This document shows positions 7,922 through 15,580 of a DNA stretch of 34,367 nucleotides, piece after piece (position 1 is the stretch's first letter; every line of letters starts with the position of its first letter). The stretch lies in NCBI GenBank assembly GCA_037131065.1, contig JBAXRT010000010.1:1-34367 (forward strand). Direction: 5' to 3'. The notes under the pieces were generated by a model, which worked only from the letters and a program-made list of their open reading frames with translations, did no database searches and was not told the origin of the DNA. Source of the DNA: JBAXRT01 sp037131065 (GTDB lineage Bacteria; Bacteroidota; Bacteroidia; Bacteroidales; FEN-979). The translations under genes were made by a program, and so were the position numbers.

Positions 7922-9370
7922 ATGAAAAACATTTATCTCAGATCTGCCTTCCTGGCTTTGACCCTGATCACCCTCTCCGCCGGGGTACAGGCTCAATTCA
8001 ATATTTCAGCCGAAGTACGTATGAGAGGCGAATACCGTGATGGTTATCTCACCCTGCTTGACTCATCGAAAAAAGCCAGTCCCGACCTCCTCGGAAGGAT
8101 CAGGCTGCTGTTTGATTATAAAAATGAAAAGATAATGACCCGTTTCTCCCTATACGATGCCTGGGTCTTCGGTCAGAATTCCTATTCCGCCGATACCATT
8201 ACCAAGAATACCATTAATGTCTACGAAGCCTGGTTCAAATATAATTTCATCAAAGAGTTCGGGATTAAGGTCGGGCGAACCGAGATTTTATATGATGATG
8301 AACGGCTCTTCGGCAATTCCAACTGGAGCATGTGGGGAGCTACACACGACATCATCATCGCGCAAGCGGGGTTCGGGAAGATAGGACTTACCGGTGACCT
8401 TGGTTTCGCGGTAAATAACGTGGCCCCGGCGCCGCCCTATCTGAATTCATATAATGTGAGGAATAACTATAAATACCTCACCTATCTGTACCTCAATAAA
8501 CAATTCTTCGACAAGAAATTGTCCGTCTCGGTACTCGGGATCATGGACGGATTCCAGAAGAGCAGCATCACGACCACGAAGAGTACTACGAAGTACGACA
8601 CCCTTTTTGTTCATGACGCCAACGACTCCATCATCGGCACCACGATCCTGCCTGTCATCACAACGAAATCCACGACAGAGGAGTTCCCGAATACACTTTA
8701 TGTAAGGGGAACCGTAGGCGCCGGCGCCACGTTGAACCTTAAAAAATGGAGCTTCTTTCTGAACGGCTATTACCAGTTCGGTCATATAAAGGACGGCCGC
8801 AAGCTGAATTCAAATTTTTACGCCGCCTATATTGCATGCCAGGTAGTGAAGCCGCTCAAACTGATGATTGGTTTTGAACACCTCAGTGGAAATAATTTCT
8901 CAGATACCACACTTTTCAAAACAACCGTAAGAGGTTTCAGCACCCTTTACGGGACCACGCATAGGGGGTATGGCTATATGGATATGTTCACAAGCCTGGT
9001 GAAAGACAACCTCAGCCCCGGTCTGAACGACCTTTACGGAAGGGCAACCGTCTCCTTCACTGAAAAGATGTCGCTGGAACTGACCTACCGGTGGTTCAGC
9101 ATCCCAAATGGTTATCTCTATTCCAAATCGGCCAAACCCGGTCAGCTTCCTTATGTGGAGGTCAAAAAAAGCCTTGGATCCGAGATCGACCTGATGTACG
9201 TTTATAAACCCATCCCCAACCTGGAACTCAATGCCGCTTACTGCTTTTTCCTGCCCACCGAGACCATGGAGATCTTCGACGGACTGAAGGCCGGCACAAG
9301 CCGGTGGGCACAGTATGCCTACATCATGATCACCTGGAAGCCTAACTTCTTCTCAACGGAAAAAAAATAA
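7922..9370 (+). CDS. Outer-membrane beta-barrel protein (alginate-export/porin-like)
   Basis: 482 aa with a Sec signal peptide (residues 1-25, ending GVQAQF). The mature part consists of amphipathic beta-strands with acidic turns, e.g. 'EVRMRGEYRDGY', 'GRIRLLFDYKNEKIMTRFSLYDAWVFG' and 'IKVGRTEILYDDERLFGNSNW'. The last two resemble the alginate-export/phosphate-selective porin fold, where a conserved GRxxxxYDDxRLxGN segment occurs early in the barrel. A threonine/lysine-rich loop (about 218-245) looks surface exposed. A 16-18-strand channel in the outer membrane is likely; the substrate is unknown. It is divergent from pssA and lies 8 bp before queA, possibly co-transcribed with it. Confidence 0.75.
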   Translation: MKNIYLRSAFLALTLITLSAGVQAQFNISAEVRMRGEYRDGYLTLLDSSKKASPDLLGRIRLLFDYKNEKIMTRFSLYDAWVFGQNSYSADTITKNTINVYEAWFKYNFIKEFGIKVGRTEILYDDERLFGNSNWSMWGATHDIIIAQAGFGKIGLTGDLGFAVNNVAPAPPYLNSYNVRNNYKYLTYLYLNKQFFDKKLSVSVLGIMDGFQKSSITTTKSTTKYDTLFVHDANDSIIGTTILPVITTKSTTEEFPNTLYVRGTVGAGATLNLKKWSFFLNGYYQFGHIKDGRKLNSNFYAAYIACQVVKPLKLMIGFEHLSGNNFSDTTLFKTTVRGFSTLYGTTHRGYGYMDMFTSLVKDNLSPGLNDLYGRATVSFTEKMSLELTYRWFSIPNGYLYSKSAKPGQLPYVEVKKSLGSEIDLMYVYKPIPNLELNAAYCFFLPTETMEIFDGLKAGTSRWAQYAYIMITWKPNFFSTEKK

Positions 9371-9378
9371 CCTTTGCT

Positions 9379-10611
9379 ATGCCGGGACCCGGAAAAATAG
9401 CACTAAGCCGGTTCAGCTACGATCTGCCGCAAGAGCGCATTGCCCAGTTTCCGCTTGAGAGGCGGGACGAGTCCAGGTTGCTTGTGTACAGGAACGGGAT
9501 CATTACAGGGGATCTTTTTACCCGCATTGACCACTATCTTCCCGAAGGGGCCCTGCTGGTCTTCAACGACACCAGGGTGATCCACGCACGGCTTCAATTC
9601 AAAAAACCGGGAGGCGCCGGCATCGAGATCTTCTGCCTTGAGCCACTCGATCCGCCGGATTTCCAGCTTGCCTTCAGGGCTAAGGAATTCTGCCGGTGGA
9701 AATGCCTGGTGGGGAACCTGAAACGATGGAAGGGCGGGGATCTGGTCCTTGAGAATTTATCTGACGGAAAAATAATCAATCTTACAGCAACCCGCACGGA
9801 GGATCTGGGCGACGGGTGCCATGCGATTGCTTTCACGTGGGATCCGCCGGAACTTCCTTTCTTATCGGTGTTGGAAACAATTGGCCAGGTTCCCCTCCCC
9901 CCCTATATCCACCGGCCTGCAGAGGCGGGGGATGATCAGCGTTACCAGACGATTTACGCCAAAAACAACGGGTCGGTGGCGGCGCCAACCGCAGGACTTC
10001 ACTTTACCCCTGAGGTATTAAGCAGGCTGGAGGCGAAGGGATCCCTTTTTGAAAAGGTCACCCTTCATGTGGGACTGGGGACATTCCGGCCTGTGACGGT
10101 GCCTGATATTTCAGAACACATGATGCATGCTGAACAGATCATTGTGAAAAAAAAAACAATAGAAACCCTGTATAACAACCCCGAACGGCCTGTGATCGCC
10201 GTAGGCACCACGTCAGTCCGCACCCTGGAAAGTCTTTACTGGCTTGGGGTAAAGCTGACGGAAGGCAAAACCGGAACACTTGCGGAGGTTGGCCAGTGGG
10301 ATCCCTACCTGACAAGCGGCAATTCCGGCATCTCACTGAAACAATCGCTTGGCCATCTGCTTGAATACCTTGAAAGAAATGACCTTGATGCATTGACCGG
10401 ATCTACACGGCTGATGATCGTACCGGGATACTCCTACAAGGTTACGTCGGGGCTGATTACCAACTTCCATATGCCCCAGAGCACGCTTCTGCTGCTGGTC
10501 GCCGCCCTGATCGGGAACGACTGGGAAAAGGCTTACCGCTATGCCTTGGATCATTCATACAGGTTCCTGAGTTATGGGGATTCATGCCTTTTTTTTAAAA
10601 ATATTGGCTGA
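9379..10611 (+). CDS. queA: S-adenosylmethionine:tRNA ribosyltransferase-isomerase
   Basis: Transfers and isomerises the ribosyl moiety of S-adenosylmethionine onto preQ1 in tRNA, forming epoxyqueuosine at the wobble position. Family motifs are clear: FSYDLPQERIAQFPLERRD at the N-terminus, LLVFNDTRVIHARL, QTIYAKNNGSVAAPTAGLHF (the most conserved block), HVGLGTFRPV, VGTTSVRTLESL and LITNFHMPQSTLL. At 410 aa it is longer than the roughly 350-aa proteobacterial enzyme; Bacteroidota versions commonly carry such insertions in the beta-barrel domain. The ATG lies 8 bp after the barrel gene. No other queuosine gene is in the window. Confidence 0.96.
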   Translation: MPGPGKIALSRFSYDLPQERIAQFPLERRDESRLLVYRNGIITGDLFTRIDHYLPEGALLVFNDTRVIHARLQFKKPGGAGIEIFCLEPLDPPDFQLAFRAKEFCRWKCLVGNLKRWKGGDLVLENLSDGKIINLTATRTEDLGDGCHAIAFTWDPPELPFLSVLETIGQVPLPPYIHRPAEAGDDQRYQTIYAKNNGSVAAPTAGLHFTPEVLSRLEAKGSLFEKVTLHVGLGTFRPVTVPDISEHMMHAEQIIVKKKTIETLYNNPERPVIAVGTTSVRTLESLYWLGVKLTEGKTGTLAEVGQWDPYLTSGNSGISLKQSLGHLLEYLERNDLDALTGSTRLMIVPGYSYKVTSGLITNFHMPQSTLLLLVAALIGNDWEKAYRYALDHSYRFLSYGDSCLFFKNIG

Positions 10612-10637
10612 TAAAGAGGGGATTCCTATTCTTTGCT

Positions 10638-10645
10638 TATCTTTG
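10638..10645 (+). promoter_or_regulatory. -7 box upstream of tatA
   Basis: TATCTTTG is an exact TAnnTTTG match, 21 bp before the tatA ATG at 10667. It lies after the queA stop and supports the later start instead of a frame that would overlap queA. Confidence 0.5.
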
Positions 10646-10666
10646 ATCCAAGAAAAATTCACGACC

Positions 10667-10891
10667 ATGACCTTATCCATATTACTGATCTTCGGGCTGG
10701 GCACGACAGAACTCCTGCTCATCGCCTTGGTTGTTCTCCTGCTTTTCGGGGGAAGAAAGATTCCTGAATTGATGAAAGGTCTCGGGAAAGGGGTAAAAAG
10801 CTTCAAGGATGGCATCGACGGCAACGAAGAGAACGCCCAAAAAACTGAAAAAAAGGAGCCTCCGGCAGATAATACCGCGAAAAAAGAATAA
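10667..10891 (+). CDS. tatA: Twin-arginine translocase subunit TatA/E
   Basis: 74-aa Tat pore subunit for export of folded proteins. It shows the TatA layout: a single N-terminal membrane helix (about residues 3-22, containing GTTELLLIALVVLLLFG), the FGGRKIPEL hinge, an amphipathic helix (MKGLGKGVKSFKDGI) and a charged, disordered tail rich in E and K. I chose the ATG at 10667 because the open frame from 10574 overlaps queA and would bury the membrane helix, and because a -7 box precedes 10667. tatC is not in the window. A strong intrinsic terminator follows at 10930. Confidence 0.92.
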   Translation: MTLSILLIFGLGTTELLLIALVVLLLFGGRKIPELMKGLGKGVKSFKDGIDGNEENAQKTEKKEPPADNTAKKE

Positions 10892-10929
10892 TTTTCCGGG
10901 TTTCCGTTTAACTTTATTTTATTCACTAT

Positions 10930-10961
10930 CAGGTCAATAATTTCTGTTGACCTGTTTTTTT
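10930..10961 (+). terminator. Intrinsic terminator after tatA
   Basis: Perfect 8-bp stem CAGGTCAA / TTGACCTG (10930-10937 and 10947-10954) with a 9-nt loop, followed by seven T residues. It separates tatA from the sulfur-relay operon. Confidence 0.85.
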
Positions 10962-11016
10962 GCTATTTTTTTTGTTAAATTTATCACAGGAATGTAAATC
11001 GTATTATTTATATATT

Positions 11017-11024
11017 TACTTTTG
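11017..11024 (+). promoter_or_regulatory. -7 box of the sulfur-relay operon
   Basis: TACTTTTG is an exact TAnnTTTG match in a very AT-rich stretch, 35 bp before the flavoprotein ATG at 11060. No good -33 TTTG is seen at 19-22 bp, so the operon may need an activator or an alternative sigma factor (inference). Confidence 0.5.
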
Positions 11025-11059
11025 TGCATATATTTAAAGCGCATAAATAACACTATAAA

Positions 11060-12289
11060 ATGAAAAGACTTCTTATCCTCGGAGCCGGCACAGGAGGAAC
11101 CATCATGGCCAATAAAATGAGGAAGGTCCTGGCCCGCGAAGAATGGGAGATCACGATTGTTGATCAACACAAGACCCATTATTACCAGCCTGGTTTTCTC
11201 TTCATCCCGTTCGGGATGTACACACGCCAGGATGTTGTGAAACCAAAAACAGGATTCATCCCGATGGGGGTGAACGTGATCTTCCAGGAGGTCGACCGGA
11301 TCGACGGAGCCAGCAATCATGTTCTTCTGAAAGACGGTGTATCCCTGAAATATGACTTCCTGATTGTTGCTACGGGAACCCGCATTGTTCCGGATGAGAC
11401 CCCGGGCCTCACGGGATCACTCTGGCACAAGAGCATTTTCGACTTCTACACCATTGACGGGGCCACTGCCCTTGCCGACTTCTTCAAGACCTGGCAGGGT
11501 GGTGAACTGGTGCTCAACATCGCCGACATGCCCATTAAATGCCCCGTGGCACCACTCGAATTTGTCATGTTTGCCGATGCATTCTTCGTTGAGCGAGGCC
11601 TCCGCAGCAAAGTCAACATCACCTATGTCACGCCTCTTTCCGGGGCATTCACCAAACCGAGAGCCTCGAAGGTGCTTGGAGGTCTGCTCGAGGAGAAAAA
11701 CATCAGGATCATTCCCGATTTCTATCTCGAGCGGGTCGATAATGAAAAAAAGGTGCTTGTCTCCTATGATGAACGGGAGATCCCCTTCGACTGCCTGATT
11801 ACCGTTCCGGTGCATAAAGGCGACGCGATGGTAAAGAGAAGCGGCATCGGGGATGAGATGGACTTTGTGAAAGCGGATAAACATACCCTGCAGAGCAATG
11901 GTTTCCCGAATATTTTTGTGATCGGGGATGCAGGGAACTTCCCGACCTCCAAGGCCGGTTCGGTTGTTCATTTCCAGGCTGATGTACTGACTGAGAATCT
12001 GCTCTGCGCCATGGAGAAAAGACCCTTTACCGAATCGTTCGACGGTCACTCGAATTGTTACATCGAGACCGGTTTCGGAAAAGGAGCCCTGATCGATTTC
12101 AATTATGATACCGAACCCCTTCCGGGATCATTTCCCTTCCCCGGTATCGGTCCTTTCGGACTTCTGAAGGAGAGCCGCATGAACCATTATGGCAAGCTGA
12201 TGTTCCGCTGGATCTACTGGCATATTCTCCTCAAAGGAAAAGAGATGCCGATCGATTCTAAAATGACCATGGCCGGAAAGAAGATCTGA
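11060..12289 (+). CDS. Sulfide:quinone oxidoreductase-like FAD flavoprotein
   Basis: 409 aa of the NAD(P)/FAD-dependent disulfide-oxidoreductase superfamily. Visible features: N-terminal dinucleotide fold LLILGAGTGGTIMANKM, 'YYQPGFLFIPFG' as in SQR-type proteins, LIVATGTRIVPDE, and the second FAD motif NIFVIGDAGNFPTSKAG with 'SVVHFQADVLTENL'. Cys161 in IKCPVAP and Cys333 in 'SNCYIETGFGKG' occupy positions matching the redox-active pair of type I SQR; the third SQR cysteine is not evident. Family knowledge says such enzymes oxidise sulfide to (poly)sulfane sulfur and pass electrons to quinone. The direct downstream DUF1641, TusE and DsrE2 genes support a sulfur role. The true electron donor is inferred, not shown. 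First gene of a four-gene operon. Confidence 0.85.
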   Translation: MKRLLILGAGTGGTIMANKMRKVLAREEWEITIVDQHKTHYYQPGFLFIPFGMYTRQDVVKPKTGFIPMGVNVIFQEVDRIDGASNHVLLKDGVSLKYDFLIVATGTRIVPDETPGLTGSLWHKSIFDFYTIDGATALADFFKTWQGGELVLNIADMPIKCPVAPLEFVMFADAFFVERGLRSKVNITYVTPLSGAFTKPRASKVLGGLLEEKNIRIIPDFYLERVDNEKKVLVSYDEREIPFDCLITVPVHKGDAMVKRSGIGDEMDFVKADKHTLQSNGFPNIFVIGDAGNFPTSKAGSVVHFQADVLTENLLCAMEKRPFTESFDGHSNCYIETGFGKGALIDFNYDTEPLPGSFPFPGIGPFGLLKESRMNHYGKLMFRWIYWHILLKGKEMPIDSKMTMAGKKI

Positions 12290-12292
12290 GTT

Positions 12293-12958
12293 ATGAAAGA
12301 GCAAGATTTACAAGAACAGATGGACCGGCTGAACCAGAAGCTGGACCTGATCCTCGAGAGTGTTGAGCAGCAGAAGCGGAATCGCGAGGAGTTTGATGAC
12401 CTGATGGCCGATGCCAGCATCGTGGCCAAGGATGCTTTCACCCAGACCGTGACCCTGCTTGATAAATCGCAGGTTGAGCTCGACCACTGCGGTCTCTCCT
12501 GCCTCATGGTCAAAGTCCTTCAGAACCTCGGCACCTTTTATGAAATGCTGGAGATGATGGAGAGTGCAAGGGATTTCATGAAGGATGTAACCCCGATCCT
12601 GCACCAGGTTGGGCTGGACGCAGTCAACAAGATGAATGAGCTTGACCAGAAGGGTTATTTCGAATATGCCGGTCAGCTTATGAAGTTCATGGATAAGTTC
12701 ATCCAGACCTTTACCGTACAGGATCTCCGACGAATGCAGGACAACCTCGACAACATGGCAGGGATCGTCAGAAACCTCACACAGCCGGAACTTATCGCCA
12801 GCCTGAACAAGGCCACCAAAGCGATATCCGAAGTAAAGATGGATGAGAAACTCGATGACGTTTCCCTATGGAAAATCCTCATGAAAATGAGATCGCCTGA
12901 AGTGCGCAAATCACTCTCCTACTCCCTCAGATTACTCGAAACAATTAATAAATCATAA
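12293..12958 (+). CDS. DUF1641 protein
   Basis: 221-aa, almost fully helical cytoplasmic protein. The N-terminus (about 1-35) is a coiled coil (LQEQMDRLNQKLDLILESVEQQ). The end has the DUF1641 signature around 'VSLWKILMKMRSPEVRKSLSYSLRLLETI'. Family members are usually encoded beside SQR-like flavoproteins or formate dehydrogenase-type genes, and their role is not established; a scaffold or membrane-docking subunit is one possibility. Here it starts 3 bp after the SQR-like gene and is surely co-translated with it. Two cysteines (Cys66 and Cys70 in 'LDHCGLSCL') could be relevant to sulfur transfer, but this is only a suggestion. Confidence 0.85.
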   Translation: MKEQDLQEQMDRLNQKLDLILESVEQQKRNREEFDDLMADASIVAKDAFTQTVTLLDKSQVELDHCGLSCLMVKVLQNLGTFYEMLEMMESARDFMKDVTPILHQVGLDAVNKMNELDQKGYFEYAGQLMKFMDKFIQTFTVQDLRRMQDNLDNMAGIVRNLTQPELIASLNKATKAISEVKMDEKLDDVSLWKILMKMRSPEVRKSLSYSLRLLETINKS

Positions 12959-12982
12959 ATCTAAAATCTAAAATCAAAAATT
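12955..12982. repeat. AT-type heptad run within the sulfur-relay operon
   Basis: Behind the DUF1641 stop the 31-bp gap is made of near-perfect 7-nt units (TAAAATC-TAAAATC-AAAAATT). The unit differs from the GAAG element elsewhere but has the same length and the same position directly after a stop codon. Confidence 0.5.
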
Positions 12983-12989
12983 GAAAAGT

Positions 12990-13301
12990 ATGTCACAGAA
13001 AATCATTGCAGGAGTCACTGTTGATGTAAATGAAGAGGGATATTTTACCAATCCTTCCCAGTGGACCAAAGAGATCGCCCTGGAGATCGGTAAGGAAGAG
13101 GGCGTTCAGCTTACCGACAAACATTTTGAAGTTCTCAATTTCATCCGCGACCGTCACACCAAAGGCGAGATGCTCACCATCCGTTCGGTCGGCAATTCAG
13201 GTATTATCGATATCAAAGGGTTTTACGGACTTTTCCCGGGAGCGCCCATGAAAAAAGCCGCAAAAATCGCAGGTATTCCAAAACCGGCCTCCTGTGTTTA
13301 A
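12990..13301 (+). CDS. tusE: TusE/DsrC-family sulfur carrier (single cysteine)
   Basis: 103-aa sulfur-carrier protein with the family layout: N-terminal 'VTVDVNEEGYFTNPSQWTKEIALEIGKEEG', then 'LTDKHFEVLNFIRD' and the C-terminal arm 'AAKIAGIPKPASCV'. The penultimate Cys102, which carries the persulfide in DsrC/TusE, is present. The second DsrC cysteine, 11 residues upstream, is Ala91. It therefore resembles TusE-like proteins rather than a true DsrC that forms a trisulfide with DsrAB. The ATG at 12990 gives the normal start; the in-frame TTG at 12981 is less likely. Context (SQR-like flavoprotein, DUF1641, DsrE2) suggests it accepts or donates sulfane sulfur in that pathway, not mainly in tRNA thiolation. 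Confidence 0.9.
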   Translation: MSQKIIAGVTVDVNEEGYFTNPSQWTKEIALEIGKEEGVQLTDKHFEVLNFIRDRHTKGEMLTIRSVGNSGIIDIKGFYGLFPGAPMKKAAKIAGIPKPASCV

Positions 13302-13327
13302 TCAATCATTTTAGCTGAGAAAAAATT

Positions 13328-13828
13328 ATGCAGAAAGAAGAACATCCCTTGAAAAAAGTTTGCATTATCTGTGCAAAAGGGACCATTGAAGATGTGTATG
13401 CCTCCCTCGTCATGGGAAATGGCGCCGTGATGGAAGGCATCGAGACCAGGATATTTTTTACCTTTTTCGGGCTGGATGCCATCACGAAAAAGACCATGAA
13501 CAGTTTGAAGACCGGTACCGTCGGCAACCCTGCCATGCGGATGCCGGGGGGGCTACCCTTCCCCACCCTGCTGGGAGTGATCCCGGGCGTTGAGGCCGGG
13601 GTATCGGCCATGATGCGGAGCCAGATGGATAAGCTGGACATCCCTCCTGTTAAAGAGTTTCTTGAGATGATCGAAGCCGGCGGCGGAGAGATATACGCCT
13701 GCAAGCTGGCCATGGATATGTTCAAACTCAAAAAAGAGGATCTGTGGGATGGCGTTAAGGACGTCCTGACGGTTGGCCAGTTCTATGAAATGTGCGGCGG
13801 ACTGCAGACGCAGATCATCTTTACTTAA
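13328..13828 (+). CDS. DsrE2-like sulfurtransferase (DsrE/DsrF family)
   Basis: 166 aa. The start 'KKVCIICAKGTIEDVYASLVMGNGA' and the segment 'IYACKLAMDMFKLKKEDLWDGV' match the DsrE/DsrF/DsrH-like family, subgroup DsrE2. A hydrophobic central stretch (about 74-96, GGLPFPTLLGVIPGVEAGVS) is typical of DsrE2, which is often membrane-attached. Candidate persulfide cysteines are Cys125 (YACKLAM) and Cys156 (MCGG); Cys12 and Cys15 are additional. In sulfur oxidisers DsrE2 exchanges sulfane sulfur with TusA or DsrC-type carriers; here the partner would be the adjacent TusE. It is the last gene of the operon, and its stop is followed at once by the heptad-repeat element. Confidence 0.87.
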   Translation: MQKEEHPLKKVCIICAKGTIEDVYASLVMGNGAVMEGIETRIFFTFFGLDAITKKTMNSLKTGTVGNPAMRMPGGLPFPTLLGVIPGVEAGVSAMMRSQMDKLDIPPVKEFLEMIEAGGGEIYACKLAMDMFKLKKEDLWDGVKDVLTVGQFYEMCGGLQTQIIFT

Positions 13829-13945
13829 GTACGAAGCCAGAAGGCAGAAGTTAGAAGGCAAGTAAGAAGTTTGATTGACGAAGTAGGTTCTAACAGATAC
13901 CTCTAACTTCAGAATTCGTATTTGCCTTCTGACTTCTGATATCCG
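13829..13945. repeat. Heptad-repeat element behind the sulfur-relay operon
   Basis: Directly after the DsrE2 stop there are four in-register 7-nt units TACGAAG-CCAGAAG-GCAGAAG-TTAGAAG, then degenerate units. An opposing arm in CTTC orientation follows (13900-13940, containing CTCTAACTTC and GCCTTCTGACTTCTG). The arms could pair to form a 3' stem-loop for the operon transcript. Together with the gene remnant at 14010 and the promoter at 14151 it fills the 384-bp gap before the AAA ATPase gene. Confidence 0.65.
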
Positions 13946-13971
13946 ACTTTCGATTATTTTTTAATAACTGT

Positions 13972-13979
13972 TACCTTTG
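13972..13979 (+). promoter_or_regulatory. Orphan -7 box before a gene remnant
   Basis: TACCTTTG (exact TAnnTTTG) sits 31 bp upstream of the DUF1801-like remnant at 14010. No intact gene follows, so it may be the surviving promoter of a deleted gene. Confidence 0.3.
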
Positions 13980-14009
13980 TTCCTCATCAGAACAGAGGTT
14001 ATAAACGAT

Positions 14010-14063
14010 TTCCGGGTGACGGAAAATATCGAAAAGAAAAAAGCCAAACTGAAGAAAAAATGA
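14010..14063 (+). pseudogene. 3' remnant of a DUF1801/YdhG-type gene
   Basis: The frame ending at the TGA of 14061-14063 encodes FRVTENIEKKKAKLKKK. This matches the usual C-terminus of DUF1801 (YdhG-like) proteins and the parallel segment FRLVENIEKKKNQKQKK of the second remnant near 17680. Both are followed by ATGAGCAACCCGG. The upstream part of the gene is gone, replaced by the heptad-repeat element and an orphan promoter. Too short to be functional; the identification rests on a short but distinctive tail and on similarity to the longer remnant. Confidence 0.45.
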
Positions 14064-14150
14064 GCAACCCGGAAGGTCCTCCGGTCAATTTGATCCCCAT
14101 TCTGTCGTAAGATTCATTTTTAGAGAAAATTTCAAATTTTTTTGCAATTA

Positions 14151-14182
14151 TTTGCATTTAACCCGATAATTATGTAATTTTG
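14151..14182 (+). promoter_or_regulatory. Promoter of the AAA/DUF4143 ATPase gene
   Basis: TTTG at 14151-14154, a 20-bp spacer, and TAATTTTG at 14175-14182 match both Bacteroidota promoter elements. The ATG is at 14213, giving a leader of roughly 25 nt. Confidence 0.7.
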
Positions 14183-14212
14183 TAGTTTAACGGTTATCAA
14201 TTTATCGGCTTT

Positions 14213-15535
14213 ATGATCAGGCGTCAGATTATTCGTCAGCTCAGAGACCACCTGAGCAAGAAAGAAATTACAATTATTTGTGGCCCCAGGCAGGTCGGAA
14301 AAACGACCCTGATGAATATTTTAATTTATGAACTGCAGCATACTGGGGAACCCGTCTTATCCCTCAGTTATGATATTGAATCAGATCAGCCTTTCCTGAG
14401 GACCCAGGAGGCTTTGCTTGGCAAAATAAAACTTGAATTCGGTAATCGCAAAGGTTACGTATTCATCGATGAGATCCAGAGAAAAGAAAATGCAGGTCTT
14501 TTCCTGAAGGGGCTGTACGATATGCAACTGCCCTGTAAGTTTGTGGTTACGGGTTCGGGAAGCCTGGAACTGAAAGAAAAGATCGCTGAATCGCTGGCAG
14601 GGAGGAAACGCATCTTCGAACTGGCTCCACTGAGTTTTACCGAATTCCTTGATTACCGGACAGGGTATAAATATCCGGGGATCCAGCCTGCGGCCAGTGA
14701 GCTGGCTTTTCCGGAATTGATGGGTCTTTTTCATGAATACCTCAATTTCGGCGGCTATCCCCGTGTTGTAACTGAGCCGACGGCACGTGAAAAAAGGCAG
14801 GTGATCAACGAAATCTACCAGTCGTACCTTGACCGGGACATACGCATGTTTTTATCCGGCGACCGCCCGGAATCATACGGGAGGCTGCTGAAACTTCTCG
14901 CTGCCCACTCGGGCCAGATGCTTAATCTGAACAACCTGGCCAATGACGTGCAACTGTCGGTCCCTACAATCAGAAAATATCTGTGGTATGCCGAAAAGAC
15001 CTTTTTCATCAGACTGGTTTCACCTTACATAAACAACGCTACCAAAGAGATCACAAAGTCGCCCGTTGTCTATTTTTATGACCACGGAATGCGGAACCTT
15101 GCGCTCTCATGTTTCGGCAATGTGCAAAATTCACACGAACAGGGATTCGTATTCCAGAACATCGTCGGAAATCTGCTTCTTCAGGAACTGGGACTTTCAC
15201 AGTATGCGGTGAAATTCTGGAGAACCACCGACAAGGCGGAAGTGGATTTTGTCATTGACCGCGGGACCGATCCGATCGCCGTCGAAGTAAAACTCACTGC
15301 GCTGAAAAAGCCCCAGATCACACGCTCTCTCCGAAGCTTCATCGAGAAGTACCATCCTTCTGATGCCTGGGTGGTAAATCTGTCACTGGATGACACGCTG
15401 ATCCTCGGGAAAACCAAAATCTCCTTTATGCCGTTTTTCAAATTGCAGGGTGTCGTACAAAATCTTTTCGATTCGATCGACACGGACTTTCAGGTCAGCG
15501 AAAGGAAGTTTGTGTACAGGTTCAGACGGAAATAA
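14213..15535 (+). CDS. AAA ATPase with DUF4143 domain
   Basis: 440 aa. The N-terminal AAA_14 ATPase domain has Walker A GPRQVGKTT (24-32), Walker B YVFIDEIQ (about 92-99) and a sensor-1-like VVTGSGSLEL. It continues with 'RRIFEL-PLSFTEFL'-type sequence and a winged-helix region (LNNLANDVQLSVPTIRKYL). The C-terminal DUF4143 part ends in a PD-(D/E)xK-like core 'KAEVDFVIDRGTDPIAVEVKLT'. Such stand-alone ATPases are abundant in Bacteroidota and archaea, often in many copies. Their role is unproven; defence, toxin-antitoxin or mobile-element links have been proposed. It has its own promoter and no operon partner. Confidence 0.88.
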   Translation: MIRRQIIRQLRDHLSKKEITIICGPRQVGKTTLMNILIYELQHTGEPVLSLSYDIESDQPFLRTQEALLGKIKLEFGNRKGYVFIDEIQRKENAGLFLKGLYDMQLPCKFVVTGSGSLELKEKIAESLAGRKRIFELAPLSFTEFLDYRTGYKYPGIQPAASELAFPELMGLFHEYLNFGGYPRVVTEPTAREKRQVINEIYQSYLDRDIRMFLSGDRPESYGRLLKLLAAHSGQMLNLNNLANDVQLSVPTIRKYLWYAEKTFFIRLVSPYINNATKEITKSPVVYFYDHGMRNLALSCFGNVQNSHEQGFVFQNIVGNLLLQELGLSQYAVKFWRTTDKAEVDFVIDRGTDPIAVEVKLTALKKPQITRSLRSFIEKYHPSDAWVVNLSLDDTLILGKTKISFMPFFKLQGVVQNLFDSIDTDFQVSERKFVYRFRRK

Positions 15536-15580
15536 ATTATCTTTATATATCCTAAAAAAGCAACTCCGATTCCTAAAACT

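Noticed and set aside
10574..10666. Upstream extension of tatA
   Set aside because: Would overlap queA and add about 31 residues before the membrane helix; a -7 box precedes the later ATG.
12990..13301. True DsrC of a dissimilatory sulfite reductase system
   Set aside because: The second conserved cysteine of the C-terminal arm is replaced by alanine, and no dsrAB genes are present.
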